Assembly (NCBI GenBank): GCA_963823675.1
Contig: CAWGMT010000011.1
Span: forward strand, 620,001-684,000
DNA from: CAWGMT01 sp963823675
Lineage (GTDB): Bacteria; Planctomycetota; Planctomycetia; Isosphaerales; Isosphaeraceae
Length of the DNA stretch: 64,000 bases
Direction of reading: 5' to 3'
Of this stretch, positions 1 through 9,238 are shown one piece after another; the first letter of the stretch is position 1, and every line of letters begins with the position of its first letter. The notes below the pieces were generated by a model. It was not told the DNA's origin. It searched no databases and saw only the letters and a list, made by a program, of their open reading frames with translations. The translations under genes were made by a program, and so were the position numbers.

Positions 1-1
1 C

Positions 2-1779
2 CTCGAGCACTTTCGCCGCGCTGCCGCGCTCGCCCCAGGATTCGCCCCTGCTCTGACCAATCTCGGCCAGGCGCTCGTAGACCGAGGCCGGGCGGAGGAG
101 GCGCTGCCGCATTGTCAGGAGGCGGCGCGACTCCAACCCGACCTGGCGGTCGTGCATTGTAATCTGGGAAACGCGCAGTGCGCACACTCGACCGGAACAG
201 CGAAGCCCGAGGCTCGTACCTTGAAGCCTTGCGTTTGGACCCGGACCTGGCCCTGCCACACGCCCGCCTCGGGTTGACTCTGCTCCGCGAGGACCGGCCT
301 TACGAAGCGCTACCCTGGCTCTTGCAGTCTGTTGAGCTCGAGCCGAACAACGCCGATTTTCACGAACGGCTGGGCGATCTGTACGCCCTTTTGGAGGAGC
401 CGGCAGAGGGGGCTCGCTGCTTCGAGCGGGCACTTGCGCTCGCAACGGACGCTCGTCCATCCCTCCACTTGTCCCTGGGGCAGGCACTGATGGACGAGGG
501 GCGGCTGGCGGAGGCGGGAGAGCAGTACCGCATCGCGTTGCAGCTCGCGCCCGAGTCGGCCCAGGTCCGGGTGAATCTAGGCGGGCTTCATGAAGCACGG
601 GGTGAGATGGCGGAGGCGGAGGCCGCATTTCGAGCGGCGCTGCGCGTCCAGCCAGGGGCTCCCGTGGCCCACGCCCAACTGGCGACCCTCCTGCGCGGCA
701 GGCTGCCGGCCGAAGACGTTGCCGCTCTGGAAGAGCGACTGAATGACGCCGTGCTGGGCAAGCGGCCGCGTGCACGCCTCCTCTTCGGACTGGCTCACGT
801 ACTTGATGCACGAGGTGAGTACGATCGTGCGGCGGGGTGCATGCGCGAGGCCAACGCCTTGTCCCTCGAACTGGCGCGAGGTTGGCGCTCGTGGGACCCG
901 ATTGCGGAGGAGCAGTTTGTCGGGCGACTCATCGATGCTTACGGCGCCGAGTTCTTCGCCCGGACGACGGGTTTCGGTCTGGACTCGCGCCGGCCGGTCT
1001 TCGTCTTCGGTCTGCCTCGCTCGGGGACGACGCTTATCGAACAGATCCTGTCCAGCCACTCGCTCGTCCACGGCGCCGGCGAACTGCGCCTGGCCCAACG
1101 GTCCTTTCAAGCCCTACCGGTCGTGATGAGCCGTCCGGAGCCGCCGGTGGAATGCGTCGCCCGTCTCGATGCGGAGTCGACCCGCCGTCTGGCCGAGCAG
1201 CATCTTGGCTGGCTGTCAGCCCTGGACGGCGAGGGCGCCGCGCGGATAGTGGATAAAATGCCAAACAACTACCATCAGCTCGGTCTGCTTGCCACGCTCT
1301 TTCCCCGCGCCACGTTCATCCACTGCCGCCGCGACCTGCGGGATGTGGCTGTCTCATGCTGGGCGACCGATTTTCGGATGATCCGGTGGGCCAACGACGC
1401 CGGTCACATCGCTGCGGAATTCGGGCAGCACCGGCGGCTCTTGGATCACTGGACATCCGTGTTGCCCGCGACGATCCACGAAGTGGATTACGAGGAAACC
1501 GTGGCTGAACTCGAGGGTGTCGCGCGCCGACTCATCGCCGCCTGCGGGCTGGAATGGGAACCGGCATGCGTGGAGTTCCACCTGAACAAAAGGCCGGTCC
1601 GCACCGCGAGTGTCACGCAAGTTCGCCAGCCAATCTATCGGCGCTCCGTCGGCCGCTGGAGGAACTATCAGACGGCGCTCGCCGATCTCATTGCCAAGTT
1701 GCCGCTCGACGGAACACCTGCCGCGCGCGATGAGATCGGCACAACCACGGTCGAGGATCTAGCCACGGCGATGGTCTGA
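2..1779 (+). CDS. TPR-repeat sulfotransferase, 5' partial, frameshifted
   Basis: The protein has TPR repeats followed by a sulfotransferase domain that would transfer sulfate from PAPS to an unknown acceptor. The PAPS 5'-phosphosulfate loop is visible as FGLPRSGTTLIEQIL (near 1010-1055), and the 3'-phosphate region as CRRDLRDVAVSCW (near 1325-1365). The C-terminus RRSVGRWRNYQ is typical of TPR-linked Sulfotransfer_3 proteins. The reading frame is open from the window edge (LEHFRRAAALAPGF, frame starting at base 2) and continues as TPR until about base 178, where the TPR consensus moves to another frame. This is a single indel, so the gene begins upstream of the window. Acceptor and location are unknown; no signal is visible because the start is missing. 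Confidence 0.85.
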
Positions 1780-2308
1780 CCGGGCGCGGCAGAATCGTGG
1801 CTTGCTGGGAAACCGCGCCGGGAGCCGGCGTCGCCCTCTCGGACCACTCCGGCGATGGGTACGTCCGTCGACTCCAAAAGGCCCGCTGCTGCCGAGGCAG
1901 GCCAGGGCATACATCGCGCTCATTGCGGCGGGCAACACCGTGCATATTGGCGTTGAAGCGCACTCCAAGCCAAGAGAGAACCGACGAAATTGAGTGTGCC
2001 CGGCGATGACCATGCCCGACGCAGCGCCCCTTCGATACGCCGGCTTGGCGGTCTCGTGCCCGATTCGCGCGCGTTGCGCGTATGCATTTCTATCTATTTG
2101 AGCTTGCTTTGGGTTGTCCAGGGGGTCAGACCAAGTTTCAAGTAAGCCGCTGGCGCGGCAGGAGGATCTGCACGCTTTCCCCCGGAGGACACGGCAGCCG
2201 TTCGCTCGTCTGTATCGAGCGGCGGGGCGTCGGTGACATGCGGTGATGCCGCAGGCAGAGTGGACTTCCAGACGGTTTTTCTTCCCTCCGTTTGGATAGG
2301 ACACGCTC
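1780..2308. other. Intergenic region before the recombinase, no gene seen
   Basis: This stretch of 529 bases holds no convincing coding sequence on either strand. The last 20 bases carry the ribosome binding site of the recombinase (AGGAC, about 8 bases before ATG 2309). The left end of the IS91-like element should lie here, but I cannot place its terminus by eye. Confidence 0.5.
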
Positions 2309-3175
2309 ATGAGCATCACTCTTCGTCAGCGCATGCACCAAGATCTGCAATTGGCCGGGCTTGCCGAGGGTACGCAGAAGATGTATCTGCGCGCCGTCAG
2401 GCAACTCGCCACACACGTCAACAAGCCGCCCGGCCGGATTACCGAGTCCGAAGTGCGGGATTACCTGCTCTATCTCAAGAACGAGCGAAAATACTCTCCC
2501 AGCTCGCTGAAGATCGCCGCAAGCGGCATTGTATTTTTCTTCACCCATTCCGTACCGCGCGACTGGCTCCTGTTCAAAAACCTCCACATTCCCAGGCCAC
2601 AGAGCTTGCCGGACGTGTTGAGCATTGCTGAAGTACGGCGTCTGATCGACGCCGTACGTACGCCACACAACAAAACCTTCTTCTGGACCGTTTACTCGCT
2701 GGGACTGCGTCTCCAGGAGGGTCTGCACCTGCAAATTGGCGACATTGACAGCGCACGGATGGTCGTCCATGTGCATCGTGGCAAGGGAGCCAAGGATCGC
2801 TACATCCCGCTGCCGTTGCACACCTTGACGGTGCTCCGCCAATACTGGGCGACTCATCGCAACCCGGTCTGGCTATTCCCAGCCACTGGGCGCGAACAAG
2901 ATGAAGCCAATGCGGCCCCGCAACCGATGGCGCGTTCCAGCGTTCATGGCGCGATGAAGCGCGTGGTGCGGGAGCTCGGCTTCCGCAAGAGGATCACGAT
3001 CCACACGCTCCGGCACAGTTACGCGACACATTTGCTCGAGGCCGGTGTGAGTCTGCGCTTGATCCAGCAATATCTGGGTCACAGTTCCTTGCAGGCGACG
3101 ATGATCTATCTCCACCTGACGTCCTTGGGCCAGGAACAAGCCAGGGCCACCATTGATAAGCTAATGTCGGAATAG
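2309..3175 (+). CDS. Tyrosine recombinase/integrase associated with IS91-type transposase
   Basis: This 288-residue protein is an intact tyrosine recombinase. An N-terminal SAM-like core-binding domain spans about residues 1-95 and the catalytic domain about 105-285. The full catalytic set is visible: R134 (SLGLRLQEGL), K159, H232 and R235 (HTLRHSYATHLLEAG), H258 (YLGHSS) and the nucleophile Y267 (TMIYLHL). It would cut and rejoin DNA through a 3'-phosphotyrosine link. The stop lies 4 bases before the transposase start, so the two genes form one unit. This recombinase-plus-IS91-transposase pairing is known in IS91-family elements. The start ATG has a plausible ribosome binding site. Confidence 0.9.
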   Translation: MSITLRQRMHQDLQLAGLAEGTQKMYLRAVRQLATHVNKPPGRITESEVRDYLLYLKNERKYSPSSLKIAASGIVFFFTHSVPRDWLLFKNLHIPRPQSLPDVLSIAEVRRLIDAVRTPHNKTFFWTVYSLGLRLQEGLHLQIGDIDSARMVVHVHRGKGAKDRYIPLPLHTLTVLRQYWATHRNPVWLFPATGREQDEANAAPQPMARSSVHGAMKRVVRELGFRKRITIHTLRHSYATHLLEAGVSLRLIQQYLGHSSLQATMIYLHLTSLGQEQARATIDKLMSE

Positions 3176-3179
3176 TCTG

Positions 3180-4283
3180 ATGCCGACCGTCGCCGACGTG
3201 TTGCGGCGGTACGGGCCGGACTATCTCGAGCGCTTTGGCGCGACGATGCCCGCGGAGCACAAGAAAGTCCTCCAGGCCATCATGGCTTGTCGCGCGGGCG
3301 AATTGGGGACCGTGTTCTACCAATGCACGTCGTGCGGTCACTCCCACGCCATGGGGCGGTCCTGCGGCAACCGGCATTGCCCGAGTTGCCAACACGACAA
3401 GACCAGGGCGTGGCACGAAACCCAAACCGACCGTCTGCTACCGTGTCCTTACTTCCTGTTGACGTTCGCCGTCCCGGCCGCGCTGCGCGCCTGGATTCGC
3501 AGTCATCAGCGCGTCGCCTACGCTGCGCTGTTCGAGGCGTCCGGCGAGGCGATCAAGGCTCTGGCGGCCGATCCCAAGTTTGTCGGTGCTGCTCAGTTCG
3601 GCTTCTTCGGTGTGTTGCACACCTGGGGCCGCACTCTGGAGTATCACCCGCACGTTCACTACGTGGTGCCCGGCGGGGGCATCAGCGCCGATGGCTCGCA
3701 GTAGTTACCGTCGCATCCCCTGCTCTTGGTACCGGTGCCTGCCTTGTCGATTGTGTTTCGCGCCAAGTTCCGTGACGCCCTCGACCACGCTGGCGTACTG
3801 GCGCAAGTCGATCCCGCGGTGTGGCGTCGAGCCTGGGTCGTCAATTCCAAAGCCGTCGGCGACGGCCGGGCATCCTTGAAGTACCTCGCCCCGTACGTCT
3901 TCCGAGTGGCCATCGGTGACCGCCGAATCGTTTCCTGCGATGACGGTCACGTGACGTTCTCCTACCGCAATAGCGGCTCAAACCGCTGGCGGAAGATGAC
4001 GGTTGATGGACAGGAGTTCGTTCGCCGGTTTCTGCAGCACGTTCTGCCCACTGGCTTGCAGAAGGTGCGGCACTACGGCTTTTTGAGCCCCAACAGTCGG
4101 ATTTCACTTGACCTCGTGCGCTGGCTAATCGCGTTGTTCCACGGCTGGGCTTATGTACTGTGGGGGCACCTCCCTCAACCAGCGCCGAGCCAACCGCGAA
4201 TCCGCTGCGCTCTTTGCGGTGGGCCGATGCGCGTATGCTTCCTCGTGCCCGAGATTGCTCCCCTCGTCTTCGATACGAGCTAG
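3180..4283 (+). pseudogene. IS91-family (HUH, Y2) transposase with one in-frame amber codon
   Basis: This is a rolling-circle transposase of about 367 residues. The N-terminus has a zinc-binding block (C49, C52, C62, C67, C70 in CTSCGHSHAMG...CGNRHCPSC). The HUH motif is HPHVH near residue 157, and the two-tyrosine motif is YLAPY in SLKYLAPYVFR. The frame is continuous from 3180 to 4283 except for a TAG at 3702-3704, in GGGISADGSQ-stop-LPS. Relatives usually have Trp after Gln here, so a TGG to TAG change is the simplest explanation. A C-terminal CALCGG metal-binding pair is kept. As written, the protein stops before the catalytic tyrosines and should be inactive unless the stop is a base-call error or is suppressed. 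Confidence 0.85.
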
Positions 4284-4653
4284 GCGATGTTTCGAGCCAG
4301 CCGGACCTACAGACCCCCAAAAACACCTTCGCACAGCCGACGTATGCCGAGAGTGCGCACCGACCCCGGGTCGAGAGGCCTCCTGGGGCGATCGCGATCA
4401 ACACTCGCTCTGCCTGCGCAGCCCAAAACGCCGATCTCCGTCCGGACAGAACGTCACTCCACAGTTCCGGAACGCTCACATACCGCACAGTAACGGCTAA
4501 ACACCTGAGGTGTGCCGAACCGTTTCCCTACTACACGGCGCCGGCGTGTCGTCCACGGGCTTCTTGAACCAGCGACTTGATCTCGGCTCCGCGAGATCAA
4601 ATCCTTATTAAGTTGCTGCCCATTTCATTGACTGACCCGAGAGGAATTCCATC
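4284..4653. other. Intergenic region downstream of the IS91-type transposase
   Basis: No gene seen. It probably contains the right end of the IS91-like element. It ends with a GAGAGGA ribosome binding site just before the ATG at 4654. A perfect 9-bp inverted repeat lies at 4577-4600. Confidence 0.5.
4577..4600. repeat. Perfect 9-bp inverted repeat (hairpin)
   Basis: The arms TTGATCTCG and CGAGATCAA are separated by GCTCCG and followed by an A/T-rich stretch. It could be a terminator-like hairpin for the element on its left, or a member of the CTCCGCG-type palindromes seen elsewhere in the window. Confidence 0.6.
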
Positions 4654-5019
4654 ATGAGCACCGAGTCGCCGCCGCCCGATCCCGACGAGGCTGGTGAATC
4701 GCATGATCCTCTCGGTTATTACTACGCCGTGACGAGCTTGGTTTACGATGAGCGGGGAAACGTTGCGGACGTCGTGCGACAAGATGGCCGAGCACCAGCG
4801 ACAACGGGCGCCGCGGCTCGTCGTTTTCGTTGGGAACACCTTCTGGAGAAACGACTGTTCGCACTGACGGCTGACGGAAAGACGGAATACTGGCGCGACA
4901 GTCTGACCCGATATCTGGTCGTTGAGCCCGATCCCACCACCGGCACGATCAAGCCCGTCCTCAAACGGTGTGGGCCGGTGTATATGTGGCTGTGCCGGGA
5001 GGAGCGCGAAGGGCGGTGA
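4654..5019 (+). CDS. Hypothetical protein, 121 residues
   Basis: I do not recognise this protein. The ATG is preceded by a good ribosome binding site (GAGAGGA, 8 bases upstream), which supports a real gene. The sequence is acidic at the N-terminus (PPPDPDEAGES), then mixed, with no signal peptide, no membrane segment and no cysteine pairs that would suggest a zinc site. It lies between the IS91-like element and a MITE-like inverted repeat, so it could be accessory. The central part (GYYYAVTSLVYDERGNVADVV) resembles a short beta-rich fold, but no family is assigned. Confidence 0.5.
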   Translation: MSTESPPPDPDEAGESHDPLGYYYAVTSLVYDERGNVADVVRQDGRAPATTGAAARRFRWEHLLEKRLFALTADGKTEYWRDSLTRYLVVEPDPTTGTIKPVLKRCGPVYMWLCREEREGR

Positions 5020-5071
5020 GCGGGCAAGTCATAACCGCCAAAAGGGGCGGAGGCCACGACGTGGAAAAGAA

Positions 5072-5220
5072 CTCAACCACGAATAAAACGAATCTCACGA
5101 ATGAAGACGGAAGGCTGGATTACTGAGCGATTGTCAGGGCCCGCAATCACGACGACTTCGCGGGGCGATCGCCACGAGGTTGCCCTCCCATTCGTAAGAT
5201 TCGTTCCATTCGTGGTTGAA
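5072..5220. repeat. MITE-like paired inverted repeat, CCACGAA family, copy 1
   Basis: The left arm 5072-5103 and right arm 5189-5220 are inverted copies, 28 of 32 bases matching. The shared core reads TCAACCACGAAT, then ACGAATC and ACGAATG. About 85 bases separate the arms. The same design occurs at 51233-51426. No coding sequence is seen inside, so this looks like a small non-autonomous element. The stretch 5020-5334 has nothing else recognisable. Confidence 0.75.
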
Positions 5221-5334
5221 ATACGTTCCGCTGCTTTTGCTCGCTGACAGCCTCGGCGCTCGTTGCACCGGCGCGTGGTTCGGTCCCCGACGACTCCAAG
5301 CCCAGACAATTGTCAATCCTGTGGAGAACGCGTT

Positions 5335-8300
5335 ATGGATCACATGGCCAGCATCCGTTCGGAGCTCGCCTCGGTCATCGTTCCCTGCTGGAACCAGCTC
5401 GAATTCACCCGGCACTGCATTGCCGCCTTGATGCGCTGCACTCGTGCACCTTGGGAGCTGATCGTCGTCAATAACGGCTCGGCCGATGGCACCGGCGGCT
5501 ACCTGGCGGGCGTGCAAGATGCGTCGGCGGTGCCGGTCACGCTCACTGCGAATTCGACCAACGTCGGGTTCCCGGCCGCCATCAACCAAGGATTGAAGTG
5601 TGCCGCGCGGGGAATACCTCGTGTTGCTCAACAATGATGCGGTGGTGACTGAGGGGTGGTTGGAGCAGTTGATTGGGCTGAGCAACGTGGTGCCGGTGTT
5701 GGGGGAGCCGAGCGAGGTGCCGCGGAGCCGCGGTCAGACGGACGATGGCGATCCGTCGGGTGTCCGGGAACCCGAGCCGAACGCCGAGTCGCGCGGTGGC
5801 GCCGAGACCGCCCCCGGAGGGCCGCCCGCGGTATCGGGGCGTATGGCAGCGCGGGGACTACCCCCCCTGGCCGCCCCTCACCCCCCACATCCTGTGGGGA
5901 CCTCTCCCCAAGGGGGCGAGGTGGGAGGAGACTCGCGTCTCGGGCGTGTTCCGAGGGGTGTTGGTTTGGTTGGGCCGATGACCAACTATGCGGCGCCGCC
6001 GCAGTTGATCGAGGACGTGCCGTATCGCGATCTGGATCAGATGCGTGCCTTCGCGCGGCGCTGGCGCGAGGAGCACCGCGGGCAGTGGTTTACCGTGCCC
6101 AAGCTGTCGGGGTTTTGCTTGCTCATGAAACGCGAGGTTTATCAGACGGTCGGCGGGCTCGATAAGCAATTTGGACTCGGGCTCTTTGACGACGACGATC
6201 TGGCCATCCGCGCGCGCAGGCCGGATTCGAATTGGCTGTGGCCCACGACCTCTTTATCCATCAATTCGGCGGCCGCACGTTCGCCGGCAACGGAGTCGAC
6301 ACGCGTAAGTTAATCAGTAAAAACGAACGGCGGTTCGCGGCCAAGTGGGGGTCGCTCGCACCGCGAGGCGAGCGCGTCGTCTTGCGGCATTGGGGTGCAC
6401 CGGAGCGGAAATTCCCGGAACAACCGCAGTCCCGGAGTGCTCATCATCCCGCAGCCGGCGAGGTGGCGATCCGGGCTCACTTGCGCGTGGCCTGGGAGGG
6501 CGAATTCGAGGGAGTGCAGTCGCTTGCGCTCGTTAATCGTGCGATCTGTTGTCGACTGACCGATCGCGGGCATGATGTGCGTAGGATTGCCAGTGCCGGA
6601 CGGACGGACGACGAGTCGGCCCAGATGATCGGCCGGCAGAGCCGCCTTTCGCTCCGCGAAAGAACGGAGTTTCGCGGAGCGAGAGGCGACAATGAAGGCG
6701 GAGACTCTCCCCGACCGAATGGCGACGCTCAGAAACACACCCATGTGCACGTGCGGCATCAGTGGCCGCCGAGGCTGGAACCGCCGCCGCATGGAAAATG
6801 GGTGCTGATGCAGCCCTGGGAATTTGGCAGCGTGCCAAAGGCCTGGCTGCCGCTGTTCGGTCGCGTGGACGAGGTTCTGGGCCTATAGCCGCTACGTGCG
6901 CGATTGTTACCTCGAGGCCAAAGTCCCGCGCGAGCGGGTTCATGTTATTCCGCTCGGTGTCGATCCCGAGCTATTTCGGCCGGGTGTCGAGCCGCTGGCG
7001 CTCCCGTCCGGCCCTGAAATGCGGTTCCTCTTCGTCGGCGGGACGATCTTTCGCAAGGGAATCGACCTGCTGGTGACGGTCTTCTCCCGGGCGTTCCGGC
7101 CCGCTGATGGTGTCGGCCTGGTCGTCAAGGAGATGGGCTCGAAGAGCTTCTATCGCGGCCAGACGGCCGAGGCTGATGTGGCGGCGCTGCGCGAACGGGG
7201 CTTTCCCGTCGAGTACATCGAGCGCGACTTGAGCGACGCCGAGATGGCCCGGCTTTATGCGGCCTGTGACTGCCTGGTGCATCCGTTTCGGGGGGAAGGG
7301 TTAACCCGGAGCCAACGGCGACGGAGTTCGCTGCCCAGGTCGAAACGGTCGCCGTCGCCGTTGGCTTCGGGTCAAACGCTCGCCTGCCAGAAGTTTGCGC
7401 AGGGAGCGCCCAAGCCGAGCCTGTCGCGGCTTTCGACCAACGCGGCTTTGCGCCTCTGCGTGGGCCGTCCCAAGGTATCGTTGACGATGATCGTCAGGGA
7501 CGAGCAGGAAAACCTCCCTCATTGCCTTGGCTCAGTCGCCGGACTGTTCGATGAGATCGTCGTGGTGGATACCGGGTCAAAAGACCGCACGCGGGAGATC
7601 GCCCGCGAGTTTGGGGCGCGGGTGTTTGATTTCGTGTGGGTTGACGATTTCGCCGCGGCGAGGAATTCGGCTTTGGCACGAGCCACGGGCGATTATGCCT
7701 TCTGGCTCGATGCCGATGACGTGATTGACCCGCCCCAGCGCGCGAAGCTCGAGGCCATACTAGAGGGCCTTCCGGGGCCCGCGCGATTCCGGGTGGGCGA
7801 ACCTCTGTGTGAGCCTGGGCTCAATGTGGCTCGGCCGGAGCCTCGCCCTCCCGATGCGCCTCGCTCTCCTGGGTCGGCGGCGCATTGCCCGGGACCGGCC
7901 ACCTGCGTCGTCAAATGTGCCTGCGATCCGGCGCCGAACGGCGATGGCGGGCAGACCGTCGTGGACCACATCCGGCTCTTTCCGCTCCGCGAGGACGTCC
8001 GCTGGACTTACCGCGTCCACGAACAGATCTTGCCATCGCTCCGTCGGGCAAACGTCCCCGTAAAATGGACCGATGTGACCGTACGGCACAGCGGCTACAC
8101 TGATCGGGCACTCCGCGCCACGAAGCTTGACCGCGACGCCAAGATCCTGCGCGAAGAGCTTGCCGAGCGGCCGAACGACCCGTTCGTTCTCTTCAACCTG
8201 GGTGCGATCGCCATCGAGCGCCAGGACTGGCGGCAGGCGCTCGAGTGTCTGCGCCACAGCCGGGCCGGCTCGGCGCCGACTGATTCGATCACGCGCAAGT

Positions 8301-8659
8301 TGTATGCCCTGATCGCACGAGCCCACCAGATGCTGGGCGAGGCCCGCCAGGCGATCGCCGCTTGTGCGGAAGGCCTGGCGATCGACCCAGACGACGCTGA
8401 GCTGATGTTCCGCGAAGCCGTGGTGCGGCGCCATATGGGCGATCGCGACGGAGCGGAGCGCTGCTGGCGGCGGATCCTGACGCTCAAGCGGCCGAAGCAG
8501 TTTGCCAGCGTGGATCAAGGCATCTACGGCCACCTTACCCGGCGCAACCTGGCGGCGCTCGCCAAGGAGCGCGGCGATCATCATGAGGCGGCCAGCCTCT
8601 GGCGCGCCGTGCTGGCCGAATGCCCCAACGACCGTGAGGCGCGAGATCACCTCCTCTGA
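5335..8659 (+). CDS. Multidomain glycosyltransferase GT2-GT1-GT2-TPR, frameshifted, with in-frame repeat insertions
   Basis: This appears to be one large gene. GT2 domain 1 runs from ATG 5335 (SVIVPCWNQLEFTRHCI, VVNNGSADGTGG, YLVLLNNDAVVT, then GLFDDDDLAIRAR). A GT1-like part follows (about 6470-7300: VQSLALVNRAI, WVLMQPWEFGSVP, VHVIPLGVDPELFRPG, CLVHPFRGEG). A second GT2 follows (7480-8100: SLTMIVRDEQENLPHCL, DTGSKDRTREIA, WLDADDVID), and C-terminal TPRs run to 8659. Frameshifts fall near 5597, 6222 and 6885. Four palindromic or low-complexity inserts (about 5700-5955, 6630-6730, 7295-7470, 7780-7905) interrupt conserved blocks yet keep the frame. The GT1 domain ends abruptly at HPFRGEG, lacking its usual C-terminal donor-binding part. 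A role in glycan or cell-surface polysaccharide assembly is inferred. Confidence 0.75.
5870..5936. repeat. Palindrome-rich insert in GT2 domain 1
   Basis: The stretch contains CCCCTCACCCCCCACATCC followed by CTCTCCCCAAGGGGGCGAGG, a G/C-run palindromic pattern of an intergenic repeat type. It sits between LEQLIGL and GLVGPMTNYAAPPQ, two GT2 blocks normally only a few residues apart, inside an insert of about 250 bases that stays in frame. Confidence 0.6.
6643..6688. repeat. Palindromic repeat inside the GT1 domain (CGCTCCGCGAA arms)
   Basis: The arms at 6643-6660 and 6671-6688 are inverted copies with 17 of 18 bases matching, around a 10-base loop. The core CGCTCCGCGAA is repeated in inverted form as TTCGCGGAGCG. 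It interrupts the GT1 coding frame without stopping it. Confidence 0.8.
7301..7375. repeat. 24-bp inverted repeat at the truncated end of the GT1 domain
   Basis: Arm 7301-7324 (starting TTAACCCGGAGCC) and arm 7352-7375 (ending GGCTTCGGGTCAA) match in inverted orientation at 22 of 24 bases with a 27-base loop. It follows directly on the GT1 block HPFRGEG and precedes the second GT2 domain, so it marks the junction where the GT1 C-terminus is missing. Confidence 0.85.
7829..7853. repeat. Inverted copy of the GAGGCTCCG-type repeat inside GT2 domain 2
   Basis: The sequence GCTCGGCCGGAGCCTCGCCC is the reverse complement of the unit GGGCGAGGCTCCGNCCGAGC found four times at 34048-34215. It lies in an in-frame insert between EAILEGLPG and CVVKCACDP of the second GT2 domain. 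Confidence 0.7.
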
Positions 8660-9238
8660 CGTCGCAAGAGGCGAACGGAACGCGACGATCGGCGGCCGTG
8701 ACGCAGACCGTGACGATGGCCAGTCCAGCAGAGCCGACGTAAGGCGTTGCGTGCTAAGGGTGTGACGCTGGTGACGCTGGTGACGATGAAAATCCCACTT
8801 TGATACATCCGGCACCGGCCACCTCGTCTCGTGCATTGCCTCGGCCGATCGTGCCGCCCTTGACGGCTATTCTTGGGCACCCCCCCATCCATCTCCGTCC
8901 CAGTACAGGAATCATCCGAACACCGTGTTTGCAAGCAGATGACGGCTACACCCGCCAAACGGAATCTTCCACCAGATCAGGGGGTCTGAGGCTTCTTGAG
9001 TCGGCGCAGTCAAGGACTCGGTGGGTTCTAACGATATTTCTCATTTTTCCGAGGATAGGGTCAAGCTGAAGGAGAATATGGCCGATGGAAGAGTCAGAAC
9101 AAGGTCTGAATCGGCCTGGGACGACAAGCTGCGCGCTGGTCGAACCGGCAAAACCCGTAAGCGCAACCGCGCGTTCTTGCATGGATGCGAGTGCAGCGGC
9201 CGGAGGGGGACCTTCGTCGGGAGGACAGCTTCGGACTC
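8660..9238. other. Intergenic region with a short tandem repeat
   Basis: No gene is recognised in these 579 bases. A 9-bp unit GTGACGCTG occurs three times in tandem at 8762-8788 (the third copy reads GTGACGATG). A weak AGGAC lies upstream of the next start at 9239. Confidence 0.5.

Larger units (their letters stand above)
2309..4283 (+). mobile_element. Core of an IS91-like element (recombinase + transposase)
   Basis: Two adjacent genes, a tyrosine recombinase and a HUH transposase, are separated by 4 bases. IS91 elements lack terminal inverted repeats and target duplications, so the true ends (ori and ter) cannot be fixed by eye. They should lie within 1780-2308 and 4284-4650. Confidence 0.7.

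Noticed and set aside
5134..5685. Minus-strand protein across the first GT2 domain
   Set aside because: It is the shadow of the glycosyltransferase gene and the inverted repeat; it shows no family features.
7760..8836. Long minus-strand open frame of about 358 residues
   Set aside because: It is antisense to the conserved GT2-TPR coding sequence, and long antisense frames are expected at this GC content.
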